DNA from: Amycolatopsis pithecellobii
GTDB lineage: Bacteria > Actinomycetota > Actinomycetes > Mycobacteriales > Pseudonocardiaceae
Assembly: GCF_009707865.1 (NCBI RefSeq)
Contig: NZ_WMBA01000081.1
Coordinates: 1 to 32,592 of the forward strand
Reading direction: 5' to 3'
Length of the DNA: 32,592 bases
Under the pieces are notes generated by a model, which worked only from the letters and a program-made list of their open reading frames with translations, was not told the DNA's origin and made no database searches. Made by a program: the position numbers and the translations under genes. Of this stretch, positions 16,440 to 24,437 are shown piece after piece. Numbering within the stretch: the stretch's first letter is position 1; each line of letters opens with the position of its first letter.

Positions 16440-17402
16440 TCAGAAGATCGCCAGCGGGTGGACCGGCGAAGCCACCGCACCGGTGATCGGCAGGGGTGGC
16501 GCCACGAACAGGAACTCGTATCGGCCCTCCCCGGCGCATACCTGGGCCAGATTCTCCAGGTCGAAGATCTCGCCGAGGTGGATTCCGGCGTTGACCAGCA
16601 GGATCAGGTGCAGTGGCTGGAAAACTTCATCCGTGTCGTTCGGCTGGACCTCGGCTCCCCACGTATCGGTGCAGACCGCGGCGATTTCGTTCTCGTAGAT
16701 CCAGTGAGCGCTGTCGACACCGAGGCCTGGCGCGTCGCCGGCCTCGTAGGTGCCCCAGGTGCCCTCCGCCCGGGCCTGGGCGATCTGCCCCGTCCGGATC
16801 AGGACGATATCTCCACTTCGGACCTCGACTCCCTGCTGCCGGGACGCGCCGGCCAGATCCTCGCTGGTGATCGCGTGGCCCGGCCGCATCCATTCGACGC
16901 CGAAGTAGCGGGGCATGTCCAGCAGCACCCCGCGGCCGGCGATCCCGTCGGCGACCTTCTCGATGCCGTTGCGGGCGGCGCCCTTGCTGGTGACGTATTC
17001 GACGCCGTGACCGCCGTACATCCGTCCCTTGTGGAAGATGTGGGCGAGCGCGTCCCAATGGGTGCCGCACTGCAGCGGCATGGTCACGCTGTCGTCGGTG
17101 AACCGCAGCTCGTCGAGGTGGTCCTGCGCGCCGAACGCGATATCCCCGCCATCCTGCAACATGGCGTGGATCGGGTTGTGCCGTCCGCCGAACCGGCCGG
17201 ACTGCGGGCCGTTCTCGTCGAAGGGCAGCGCGCAGGACACGATCCTGCCGGTGCGTACCAGCGCGACGGCCCGGACCAGGATCTCGGGGGTGATGAAGTT
17301 GAGCGCGCCGCGCTCGTCATCCGCACCCCATGCGCCCCACCGGCGATAGCGCTGACAGAGCGCCTCCACATACCGGCGGTCCCGCTTCTCGATCGTGGTC
17401 AT
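16440..17402 (-). CDS. Cyclase family protein (kynurenine-formamidase-like)
   Basis: A 320-residue member of the cyclase/KynB superfamily. The manganese/zinc motif CGTHWDALAHIFHKG has HWDALAH at 115-121, matching the HxGTHxDxPxH motif of the family. The preceding ALNFITPE and the later VLIRTGQIAQA and IYENEIAAVCTDTWGAE are also family landmarks. Members hydrolyse N-formylkynurenine, isatin or other cyclic or ring-opened amides, and some act on lactones. It is the first gene of the leftward operon, preceded by GGAAGG about 7 nt upstream of the ATG. It lies 172 nt from the divergent GAF-PucR gene. The substrate is unknown, but a C-N or C-C ring-opening role would fit. Confidence 0.9.
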   Translation of the reverse strand: MTTIEKRDRRYVEALCQRYRRWGAWGADDERGALNFITPEILVRAVALVRTGRIVSCALPFDENGPQSGRFGGRHNPIHAMLQDGGDIAFGAQDHLDELRFTDDSVTMPLQCGTHWDALAHIFHKGRMYGGHGVEYVTSKGAARNGIEKVADGIAGRGVLLDMPRYFGVEWMRPGHAITSEDLAGASRQQGVEVRSGDIVLIRTGQIAQARAEGTWGTYEAGDAPGLGVDSAHWIYENEIAAVCTDTWGAEVQPNDTDEVFQPLHLILLVNAGIHLGEIFDLENLAQVCAGEGRYEFLFVAPPLPITGAVASPVHPLAIF

Positions 17403-17471
17403 TTACCGGCCTTCCATGGATTTGCGCGGTCGATCTCGCGAGGAAAGCCTCGCACCCGAAGACCACCCGGT

Positions 17472-17491
17472 CCATGTGTGTGCACACATGG
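17472..17491. promoter_or_regulatory. 9-bp palindrome CCATGTGTG-TG-CACACATGG, probable operator
   Basis: The arms CCATGTGTG (17472-17480) and CACACATGG (17483-17491) are perfect complements around a TG spacer. The core TGTGTG-N2-CACACA matches the site at 11726-11739. It lies about 70 nt upstream of the cyclase start and about 85 nt upstream of the divergent regulator start, where it could control both. Confidence 0.7.
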
Positions 17492-17504
17492 CTACGCCGG
17501 GAAT

Positions 17505-17518
17505 TGTGTGTGCTCACC
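17505..17518. promoter_or_regulatory. Degenerate second copy of the TGTGTG-N2-CACACA operator
   Basis: TGTGTG at 17505-17510, spacer TG, then CTCACC at 17513-17518, matching four of six bases of the second half-site. It is spaced exactly 30 bp from the perfect copy (17475 to 17505), about three helical turns, on the side of the regulator gene. This would suit cooperative binding or autoregulation. Confidence 0.45.
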
Positions 17519-17575
17519 TGTCGCTCGGCGTGTCTCGCCGCTTATGCTGAAGAACGCGACCGCGGGAGCAAATCA

Positions 17576-19336
17576 ATGACGATGATCGTTCCAGTACTGC
17601 GGACCTGGATGCGGGCAGTGTCCGAGATTTCGCGTTCGGTGAATGTGGGCGACCCGCTGGAAACCGTGCTGACCCGCATCGCGGATCTGGCCCGCGAACT
17701 CATCGGCTTCGATCTCTCGGCGGTGATGCTCGCCGACGAGGCGTCCAACCGGCTCGACGTCATCGGGTGGTCCGGGCTCAGTGACGACTACATCGAGCGG
17801 CTGCGTAACGACAGCTTCCTGCAGATCCGGCCGGCCGCGCCGGACACCGACTCCCCCGCCGCACGGGCCGTCCGCGACGGCGTGACGATCATGATCTCCG
17901 ATGTCGCACGGGAATCCGAGACCTACGGGCGGCTCGGGCTGGCCCCGATGCAGGGCTATCGGAGCCTCGTCGCATCGCCGTTGCACGGAACCGACTGCCC
18001 TATCGGTGTCCTCGTCGGGTATTCGACCGCGCCGCGCAGCTACGGTGCCGCCGACGTCGAGCTGACGGAGCTTCTCGCCGAACAGACCGCAACGGCGATC
18101 CACACCGCGCGCTATCGGGCGCGCCGCGACTGGGCCGAGCAACAGCACCGCAGGCTCATGCAGCTCGTCCTGGCCGAAGCCGGGATGGACGGCTTGGTCG
18201 ACGCCCTCGCCGAGATCCTCGCCGCATCGGTCACGGTGACCGACCTCGACGGCCGCATCCTGGCTTCCTCCGCGGCCGGCGATGCCCCGGCACTGCCGCA
18301 ACGGCTGGCCGAGCACCGCCCGAAGACCGACCGCCACTCGGCGGATGTGACCGAGCATGTTTCGCTCGCCGGTACCGAAGGGTGGGTTACCCGGGTCATG
18401 ATCGGCGGGGAAGTGGCCGCACGGCTGTGGGTCGTCGGCGACCAGGCCATCCCGGACACCACGCGGCTGCGGCTTGTCGAACAGTTCGCCCTCGTCACCG
18501 GGATCGAGCTGCTCACCGCCCGGCACGCACTGGAGATCGAGGAACGCCTGTCCGGCGACCTGCTTTCCGACGTGCTCCGCGGAGCGGCCCTTGCCCGGCC
18601 CCGAGTCTTGCTGGAACGAGGCAACGCCCTCGGGTTCAGCCTGGAAAACGCCCGGAACGTGGTGGTGGTGCGAGGCGAGCGCATCGGTGAGCAGCTTTCG
18701 ACGGTGTCTCGCCGCGTCCAGCACGCCGTCCGGACCAAGATCCTCGCGTCGTCCAACGGCGACGACGTCGTCCTGCTGCTCCCGGAGATCCGCGATCTGG
18801 GGGCCGCACTGGACGGCGTCCGAAACCAGCTCGAGCAGACCACCGCATCGCCGGTCTCGATCGTCATCGCCCCGCCCGTGCACTGTCTCGAAGACATACC
18901 GCCCGCCTATCGGGCGGCGCAGGGGGCGGCGCAGCTGCGGGCGAATGCGGGTCTCGCCGGGTTGGCGGATCTGCGGGAGCTGTCCGTCCTCGGGCTCATG
19001 CTGATGGCCGATACCCCGCCCGCATACCTGCAACGGCTGGCCGACCAGCTCATCGCACCGCTGGCGGACCAGGACGCCCGCCGCGACTCCCAGCTCGTCA
19101 CCACACTCCGCGCCTGGCTACGCGCCGGTTTCTCGACAGCGCAAGCCGCCGCCGCACTCACGGTCCATGTCAACACCGTCGGGCAGCGACTGGTCCGCAT
19201 CGAGCACCTCGTACAGCGCGACCTCAAGATCGCCGACACCCGGCTCGATCTGCAGTTGGCACTGCACGTCCGGGACATCCTGCACATCGATCCCGCTCGC
19301 GGCGCGGAGCCAGGGTACCGGCACCAGGCGCGCTGA
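17576..19336 (+). CDS. GAF-domain PucR/CdaR-type transcriptional regulator
   Basis: A 586-residue regulator. The ATG at 17576 has GGGAG 8 nt upstream; a second ATG lies two codons later. Residues about 22-180 form a GAF domain (PLETVLTRIADLARELIGFD, then GYRSLVASPLHG, then EQTATAIHTARYRARR). The centre holds a PucR-type sensor region, roughly 200-330, and a CdaR GGDEF-like region. Residues 507-567 form the C-terminal PucR helix-turn-helix (LVTTLRAWLRAGFSTAQAAA, then VHVNTVGQRLVRIEHL). GAF domains bind small molecules, including aromatics, in catabolic regulators. The gene is divergent from the cyclase operon with shared palindromes between, which makes it the best candidate regulator of that operon and of the MFS gene. 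Confidence 0.92.
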   Translation: MTMIVPVLRTWMRAVSEISRSVNVGDPLETVLTRIADLARELIGFDLSAVMLADEASNRLDVIGWSGLSDDYIERLRNDSFLQIRPAAPDTDSPAARAVRDGVTIMISDVARESETYGRLGLAPMQGYRSLVASPLHGTDCPIGVLVGYSTAPRSYGAADVELTELLAEQTATAIHTARYRARRDWAEQQHRRLMQLVLAEAGMDGLVDALAEILAASVTVTDLDGRILASSAAGDAPALPQRLAEHRPKTDRHSADVTEHVSLAGTEGWVTRVMIGGEVAARLWVVGDQAIPDTTRLRLVEQFALVTGIELLTARHALEIEERLSGDLLSDVLRGAALARPRVLLERGNALGFSLENARNVVVVRGERIGEQLSTVSRRVQHAVRTKILASSNGDDVVLLLPEIRDLGAALDGVRNQLEQTTASPVSIVIAPPVHCLEDIPPAYRAAQGAAQLRANAGLAGLADLRELSVLGLMLMADTPPAYLQRLADQLIAPLADQDARRDSQLVTTLRAWLRAGFSTAQAAAALTVHVNTVGQRLVRIEHLVQRDLKIADTRLDLQLALHVRDILHIDPARGAEPGYRHQAR

Positions 19337-19552
19337 GAACCTTTTTCTCGTTTCCCTTTCACCCCGGCCCGATTTCCCTTTTCTTCTCACCTGTTCGGAC
19401 GCAGAGATTTATTGTGTCAAAGCCACCCTTCTTGCCCTTGACGCGGTTGCCCCCGGTGCTGAACCATCACATCGTCGAACGATCAGATCGCCCGTCAATA
19501 TCGGCGAGATCTTCCAGCACGTGAAACGTCACCACTGGAGTGTGATCGAGCA

Positions 19553-20749
19553 GTGTCACTGTCAATTCGCGATTCCTTCACCGGGCTGTCCAGCCGTACA
19601 TCGCATTTCGTGCTGCCCAAGCAGTGGGCGTCGATGCGGCGCGCCGAACAACTGGAGCGAGAAACCGGACGGCGAATAATTCATCTGGAAAAAGGGGATT
19701 TCCAGGGCGAAGAGTTCCGGCCCGCCCCGCACATCATCGACGCCTGCGAGCGGGCACTGCGAGATGGCCACGTCCGCTACGTGCCCGGCCCCGGCCTGCC
19801 GGAGCTGCGTGACGCCATCGCCGAGGAGATGACCAACCGGGGGCGGCCCACCAAGCGGTCGGAAGTCCTGGTCACGATGGGCGCCAAGCACGCGCTCACC
19901 CAGAGTCTGCTGACCCTGGTCGACAGCGGTGACGAGGTCATCTTCCCCAATCCCGGCTACCCGCCGGACGAATTCTGGATCACCTACGCCGGCGGACAGG
20001 TGAAATACGCCCCGCTCGCCGAACCCGGTTTCCAGTTCGACCTCGAGGGCCTGCGCGAAAGCATCACGCCCAGGACGAAACTGCTCATCATCAACAGCCC
20101 CCAGCGGCCGAACGGCCTCGTCGTGACCGGACTGGAAAAGCTCGCGGAGCTGTGCCTGGAGAACGGAATCCGGGTGATCTCGGACGAGATCTTCAGTCAT
20201 ATGGTCTACAGCCCCGCCGCCCATCAGACGATTTCGGCCGTGGACGGGATGGCCGGACAGTCCATTGTGGTCGATACCTTCAGCAAGACCTACATCATGA
20301 CCGGCTTCCGGATCGGCTGGTGTGTCGCCGACGAACGGCTGATCACGGCATTGGACGTGTTCCAGCAGAATTCGGTCACCAACGTCCCCGCGTTCGTCCA
20401 GCTGGCCGCGCTCGCCGCGCTGACCGGCCCCCAGGAACACCGGACGGGCATCCTGAACCGGTTGCGCGCCAAGCGGGACAGGACCGTCGCCGCACTCAAC
20501 GCCCTGCCCGGGGTCAGCTGCCCGGTTCCGGACGGTTCGTTCTATGTGTTTCCCGATATCCGGGGCACCGGAATGTCGGCCCAGGAGTTCACCGACCATC
20601 TGATGGATCACCACTCGGTGGCGGTGGTGGCCGGCACGGCGTTCGGCGACCGGGGCGACGGGCATGTGCGCATCACCTACGCCGTACCCGACGACGTGCT
20701 GGAGGAGGGTCTGGACCGCATCCGCCGGGCCGTGGAGGACCGTCGATGA
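19553..20749 (+). CDS. PLP-dependent class I/II aminotransferase
   Basis: A 398-residue fold-type I enzyme starting at a GTG at 19553 with only a weak ribosome site; there is no better start that keeps the N-terminal arm. Family landmarks are YVPGPGLPELRDAIAEEM (75-92), the PLP tyrosine loop FPNPGYP (131-137), Asp211 in SDEIFSHMVY, and the Schiff-base Lys245 in DTFSKTYIMTGFRIGW. The motif usually NPxNPTG reads INSPQRPNG (180-188), so the Asn that contacts PLP is replaced by Arg in a direct alignment. It is first in a rightward operon whose other members are SDR, UbiD and UbiX. A weak promoter candidate, TTGACG at 19438, lies in the 216-nt upstream gap, which otherwise shows no clear signal. 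It would transaminate an amino acid-like substrate or product. Confidence 0.88.
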   Translation: MSLSIRDSFTGLSSRTSHFVLPKQWASMRRAEQLERETGRRIIHLEKGDFQGEEFRPAPHIIDACERALRDGHVRYVPGPGLPELRDAIAEEMTNRGRPTKRSEVLVTMGAKHALTQSLLTLVDSGDEVIFPNPGYPPDEFWITYAGGQVKYAPLAEPGFQFDLEGLRESITPRTKLLIINSPQRPNGLVVTGLEKLAELCLENGIRVISDEIFSHMVYSPAAHQTISAVDGMAGQSIVVDTFSKTYIMTGFRIGWCVADERLITALDVFQQNSVTNVPAFVQLAALAALTGPQEHRTGILNRLRAKRDRTVAALNALPGVSCPVPDGSFYVFPDIRGTGMSAQEFTDHLMDHHSVAVVAGTAFGDRGDGHVRITYAVPDDVLEEGLDRIRRAVEDRR

Positions 20750-21495
20750 CCTCTCACCCGGGTGGTGCTGAGGCGTTGCCCGGCAGCACGGTCGTCGTCA
20801 CCGGTGCCGCCCAAGGGATCGGGGCCGAATACGTGCGGGCTTTCCGCGTGGCGGGGGCGAATGTCGTCGCGGTGGACCTGCCCGGCGCGCTCTGGGACGA
20901 CGGGACGGGCGTCGCCGGTGACGTCACGTCGGAGGCGGACTGGGCGAGGATCGTGGAGCACTCGCTCAGCCGCTTCGGCCGGCTGGACGTGCTGGTCAAC
21001 AATGCGGCTGTCTACGCGGAAATCGCCGGCAAACGCCCGCTGACCGATATCACCATCGAGGAATGGGACCACGTCCTCGCGGTGAACGCGCGCGGGACGT
21101 GGCAGGGGATCAAGGCGGTGGCACCGGTCATGACGGAAGCCGGGGGTGGTGCGATCGTGAACATCTCCTCGGTCGTGGCCCGCACCGGTGCACCCGGCTT
21201 TCTCCACTACGTCGCGTCGAAGGCCGCGGTCGAGGGCATCACCAAGGCCGCGGCACGAGAACTCGGCCCGCGGGGAATCCGGGTCAACGCGGTTGCCCCC
21301 GGCCTGGTCGACAACGAGTCGACCCGGGTGCTCAACTCGCCCGGCTACCTCACTTCCGCCGCGCAGAGCCGTTCGCTGGCCCGCCCGATGACGCCCGGCG
21401 ACCTCGTCGGCACGGTCACCTGGCTGGCATCGCCGGTGGCGCGGTTCGTCACCGGGCAGACCGTGATCGTCGACGGCGGGCAGGTGTTCGGGTGA
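20746..21495 (+). CDS. SDR family oxidoreductase
   Basis: A 249-residue classical SDR. The cofactor loop is TGAAQGIG at about 19-26, NNAAV at 85-89, catalytic Ser141 or 142 (NISSV), Tyr155 and Lys159 (YVASK), and the end FVTGQTVIVDGGQ. Asp44 after strand two (AVDLPG) points to NAD(H). The ATG overlaps the aminotransferase stop (ATGA), and the stop overlaps the UbiD GTG start (GTGA), so the three are translationally coupled. It likely oxidises a hydroxyl before or after the decarboxylation carried out by the next gene; this is inference. Confidence 0.92.
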   Translation: MTSHPGGAEALPGSTVVVTGAAQGIGAEYVRAFRVAGANVVAVDLPGALWDDGTGVAGDVTSEADWARIVEHSLSRFGRLDVLVNNAAVYAEIAGKRPLTDITIEEWDHVLAVNARGTWQGIKAVAPVMTEAGGGAIVNISSVVARTGAPGFLHYVASKAAVEGITKAAARELGPRGIRVNAVAPGLVDNESTRVLNSPGYLTSAAQSRSLARPMTPGDLVGTVTWLASPVARFVTGQTVIVDGGQVFG

Positions 21496-22859
21496 ATCTC
21501 CGCGCGTGGCTGGATGACCTGCGCCGGCACGGTCAGCTCGGCGAAGTCCGTTCCCGGATCACTCCGGACCAGGATGTGGCCGCCGTCCTCGAACACGCCG
21601 ACGGGAGTTCGGCCGTGTTGTTCACCGATGTCGAGGGCAGCGAATTCCCGCTGGCCGGAAATCTGGTGCCGGGCCGCGATGCGCTGGCACGCGCGGCGGG
21701 TTGCGCACCGGCGGAGCTGGCCGGACGGTACGCGCAGGCGCTGCGCGAACCACGTCCCTGCACCGTGATCGACGCCGCGCAGGCGCCCGTTTTCCGGCAC
21801 CGGCTGCACGGCGACGTATTGTCCCGGCTTCCGCTCACGGTGCAGCACGAGCACGACGCGGGCTACTACCTGACCGCCGGCCTCGTGCTTGTGCGTGATC
21901 CGGTGAGTGGGAAAACGAACCTGTCGATCAACCGGATGCAGGTGGTCGGTGACCGCCGGCTCGGTGTGCTGGTACTTCCTGGGCGGCTTCGCCGGATTCT
22001 CGGCGAGGCGGAGAGCCGGGGGCAGGATCTCGACCTCGCGATCGTGGTCGGCGTGGACCCGCTGCTGGGTTTGGCCAGCCAGGCGCCGGCGGACCGCGAA
22101 ATCGATGATCTCGAAGTGGCCAGTGCGCTGCGGGCCACGCCGCTGCCGGTCGCGCCATGTCCTGGCTCGGGGCTGCTCGTGCCCGCCGAGGCCGAATTCG
22201 TGCTGGAGGCCCGGTTCCGGGCGAACCAGCGGGTGCAGGAGGGACCGTTCGGCGAATTCCCGCGGACCTACGGGCCGGCGGGCTCGGCGCCACTGGTGGA
22301 AGTGCTCTCCTGCCGGCACCGACCGGATGCGGTGTTCCAGACCATTCTTTCCGGCGGCAGGGAACATTTCCTCCTCGGCGGGATTCCCCGGGAAGCGACG
22401 CTGCTCAGGACGCTCCGCGAGGCACACTTCGACGTCACCTCGGTTCGGCTGACCGAAGCGGGTTCGTGCCGGCTGCACGCCATCGTGGCGTTGCGCGCGC
22501 CCGGCCCCGGAGTGGGGGTCAACGCCCTGCTGATCACGTTGGGGGCGCTGACCACCGTGAAACACGCGATCGTCGTGGACGACGACGTGGACATATTCGA
22601 CGACGAACAGGTCGGCTGGGCGATGGCCACCCGGGTGCAAGCCGATCGCGACGTCGTGATCATTCCCGGCGCGCGGGGAAGCAGCCTTGATCCCTCTTCC
22701 GCGGGAACGACTGCGAAAATGGGGATCAACGCCACCGCGCCCGCCACCGACCGGGACCGGCACGCACGGATGAGGACGGCTCCGAAGGACCCCGGAAAGC
22801 TCGATCGCTATCTCGTGGAGCTGAGTCGCCGCGACGCGACCGGAGATGGCGTTGACTGA
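21492..22859 (+). CDS. UbiD-family prenylated-FMN-dependent decarboxylase
   Basis: A 455-residue UbiD-type (de)carboxylase starting at a GTG that overlaps the SDR stop. The catalytic Glu-Arg-Glu set is visible: Arg148 in INRMQVVGD, and Glu250 and Glu255 in the QEGPFGEFPRTYG motif. VEGSEFPLAGNL (48-59) and the C-terminal ARGSSLDPSS and GINATAP are also family features, the latter near the metal/phosphate contacts. These enzymes reversibly decarboxylate aromatic, heteroaromatic or alpha,beta-unsaturated acids using prenylated FMN. The gene overlaps the UbiX-type gene by 14 nt, which supplies the cofactor. It probably decarboxylates an aromatic or pyrrole/indole-like acid in this pathway rather than acting in ubiquinone synthesis, since actinomycetes use menaquinone. 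Confidence 0.93.
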   Translation: MNLRAWLDDLRRHGQLGEVRSRITPDQDVAAVLEHADGSSAVLFTDVEGSEFPLAGNLVPGRDALARAAGCAPAELAGRYAQALREPRPCTVIDAAQAPVFRHRLHGDVLSRLPLTVQHEHDAGYYLTAGLVLVRDPVSGKTNLSINRMQVVGDRRLGVLVLPGRLRRILGEAESRGQDLDLAIVVGVDPLLGLASQAPADREIDDLEVASALRATPLPVAPCPGSGLLVPAEAEFVLEARFRANQRVQEGPFGEFPRTYGPAGSAPLVEVLSCRHRPDAVFQTILSGGREHFLLGGIPREATLLRTLREAHFDVTSVRLTEAGSCRLHAIVALRAPGPGVGVNALLITLGALTTVKHAIVVDDDVDIFDDEQVGWAMATRVQADRDVVIIPGARGSSLDPSSAGTTAKMGINATAPATDRDRHARMRTAPKDPGKLDRYLVELSRRDATGDGVD

Positions 22860-23430
22860 GCCGAGCCGCCTCGTCGTCGCCATCACCGGAGCTTCCGGGG
22901 CACAGTACGGAATCCATGCGCTCACCGCGTTGCGTGCGTTCCCCGATGTGGAGACGCACCTGGTCATGACCCGCTCGGCACGAGCCGTCATCACCGCCGA
23001 GACCGGCCTGTCCCCAGCCGACGTGGCCGACCTCGCCGATGTCCGGTACTCCGACAACGACCTGGGTGCCACCATCGCCAGCGGGTCCTTCCGCACCGAC
23101 GGGATGCTGGTGGCACCGTGCAGCATCAAGACGTTGTCCGGTATCGCGAACTGCTACGACGATTCGCTGGTCATCCGAGCCGCGGACGTGATGCTCAAAG
23201 AGCGCAGACGGCTCGTGTTGCTGGTGCGCGAAACTCCGTTACGGGCCAGGCATCTCGAACTGATGTCCGCGCTGACGCGGGAAGGCGCGGTGATCATGCC
23301 ACCGGTACCCGCCTTCTATCCGCGGCCGGAGTCGGTCGAGGACATCGTGGCGCACACGGTCGGGCGCGCACTGGACCTCTTCGGGATCGAGACCGGGATC
23401 CCCCGCTGGACCGGCCGCCCCGACGGGTGA
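22846..23430 (+). CDS. ubiX: UbiX-family flavin prenyltransferase
   Basis: A 194-residue protein, the usual length. It has the flavin/phosphate loop ITGASGAQYG at about 13-22 and the diagnostic APCSIKTLSGIANCYDD at about 90-106. RAADVMLKERRRLVLLVRETPL follows at 111-132. The enzyme prenylates FMN (dimethylallyl-phosphate donor) to make prenyl-FMN for UbiD partners. The ATG at 22846 lies 14 nt inside the UbiD reading frame end, so production is tightly coupled. It ends 5 nt before the convergent NmrA-like gene. Confidence 0.94.
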   Translation: MALTEPSRLVVAITGASGAQYGIHALTALRAFPDVETHLVMTRSARAVITAETGLSPADVADLADVRYSDNDLGATIASGSFRTDGMLVAPCSIKTLSGIANCYDDSLVIRAADVMLKERRRLVLLVRETPLRARHLELMSALTREGAVIMPPVPAFYPRPESVEDIVAHTVGRALDLFGIETGIPRWTGRPDG

Positions 23431-23435
23431 CGCAC

Positions 23436-24437
23436 TCAGCTTCGTCCCGTTACCTGGACCGGGCGTTTCTGCACCTCGAGTGTGTCTCCCTGCCAGCCGG
23501 TCCGGCGCGTCCAGTTCTCGAACGATTCGAGCCCGGGATGAATGGTCCGGAGCGCGGCGATATCACGGGCTTTCGTGAACACGTCGTATTCCTGGAAGAA
23601 CTCGAACATCGCGGCCATGTCGTGTCCGATATCGGGCATCGCGGCACGGAGGTCGTCGAGCGGGACGGGCCGGTAGACGCTGGGGATCCCGGTCGCGCGC
23701 TCGAACGCCGCCGCGATCTCCTGACCGGTGAGACTCTCCGAAACGACTCGCAAAGTGCCGCCCTGCCAGCGCTCCCACTGGTCCAGCAGATGCGACGCGA
23801 ACCACCCGATGTCGTCGAGGCCGATGAGCGGATACTTGCCGTCCCCGAGGGGAATCGCGAACACGACACCGTCGCGCCCATCCGGCAGTTGTTCGCGCAG
23901 CGGTGCCAGCCGGTACTGGAAGTTCTCGAAATAGGGAGCGGTGACCAAAACGGCAACGTTTTTCGAATACCATCCGTCCGTGCGCTTCGCCATCATTTCC
24001 TCGGAGCGCCGCAGGCCGATGTAGGACTCGACGGCCGCCTTGCCGTCGTAGTGGGGCACGGTAATTTTCCCGTCCGTGAGCGTGGCCGCATAGTCGAGAG
24101 AGGACCACACGAACTTGCCGACCCCGGCTTGTTCGGCCGCATGGAGCAACCGGACGCCCTGTTCGTACTCTGCACGGGGCGAGAGCGTGGAAAAGAAGTC
24201 GGTGTTGCAGAACACTTCGTCCACGTCCTTCATCGCCGCCGCAAGGGAAGACTGGTCGTCGATGTCGCCTTGCTGAAGGGTGACGCGCCCGGCCCCCGAA
24301 CTCCGCAGGGCTTGCGCCCGCGCCGAGGACGGATCGCGGGTCAGTACCGTGACGGCCTTGTCCGTGGTCGCGACGAGGTTCCGGACGACGGCGGAACCCA
24401 TCGCGCCGGTTCCGCCGATCACGAGAACGCTGGTCAT
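23436..24437 (-). CDS. NmrA-like NAD(P)-binding protein
   Basis: A 333-residue atypical SDR of the NmrA/isoflavone-reductase-like group. The N-terminal motif is GGTGAMG at residues 8-14, with VLTRDPSSARA after the second strand, where the Arg suggests NADPH binding. The central part has KFVWSSLDYAATLTDGK and VLVTAPYFENFQYRL. No catalytic YxxxK is evident, so it may be a reductase, redox sensor or inactive. The ATG at 24437 has AAGGAGAG upstream. The stop codon of the deacetylase gene overlaps this start by one base (TGATG), so it ends the ALDH/BioF/deacetylase operon. The role is unknown. Confidence 0.88.
   Translation of the reverse strand: MTSVLVIGGTGAMGSAVVRNLVATTDKAVTVLTRDPSSARAQALRSSGAGRVTLQQGDIDDQSSLAAAMKDVDEVFCNTDFFSTLSPRAEYEQGVRLLHAAEQAGVGKFVWSSLDYAATLTDGKITVPHYDGKAAVESYIGLRRSEEMMAKRTDGWYSKNVAVLVTAPYFENFQYRLAPLREQLPDGRDGVVFAIPLGDGKYPLIGLDDIGWFASHLLDQWERWQGGTLRVVSESLTGQEIAAAFERATGIPSVYRPVPLDDLRAAMPDIGHDMAAMFEFFQEYDVFTKARDIAALRTIHPGLESFENWTRRTGWQGDTLEVQKRPVQVTGRS

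Noticed and set aside
17438..17453. Small hairpin GCGAGG-AAAG-CCTCGC in the leader of the cyclase operon
   Set aside because: Only a 6-bp stem; in a GC-rich genome this is expected by chance, and no antiterminator or ligand-binding structure is evident around it.
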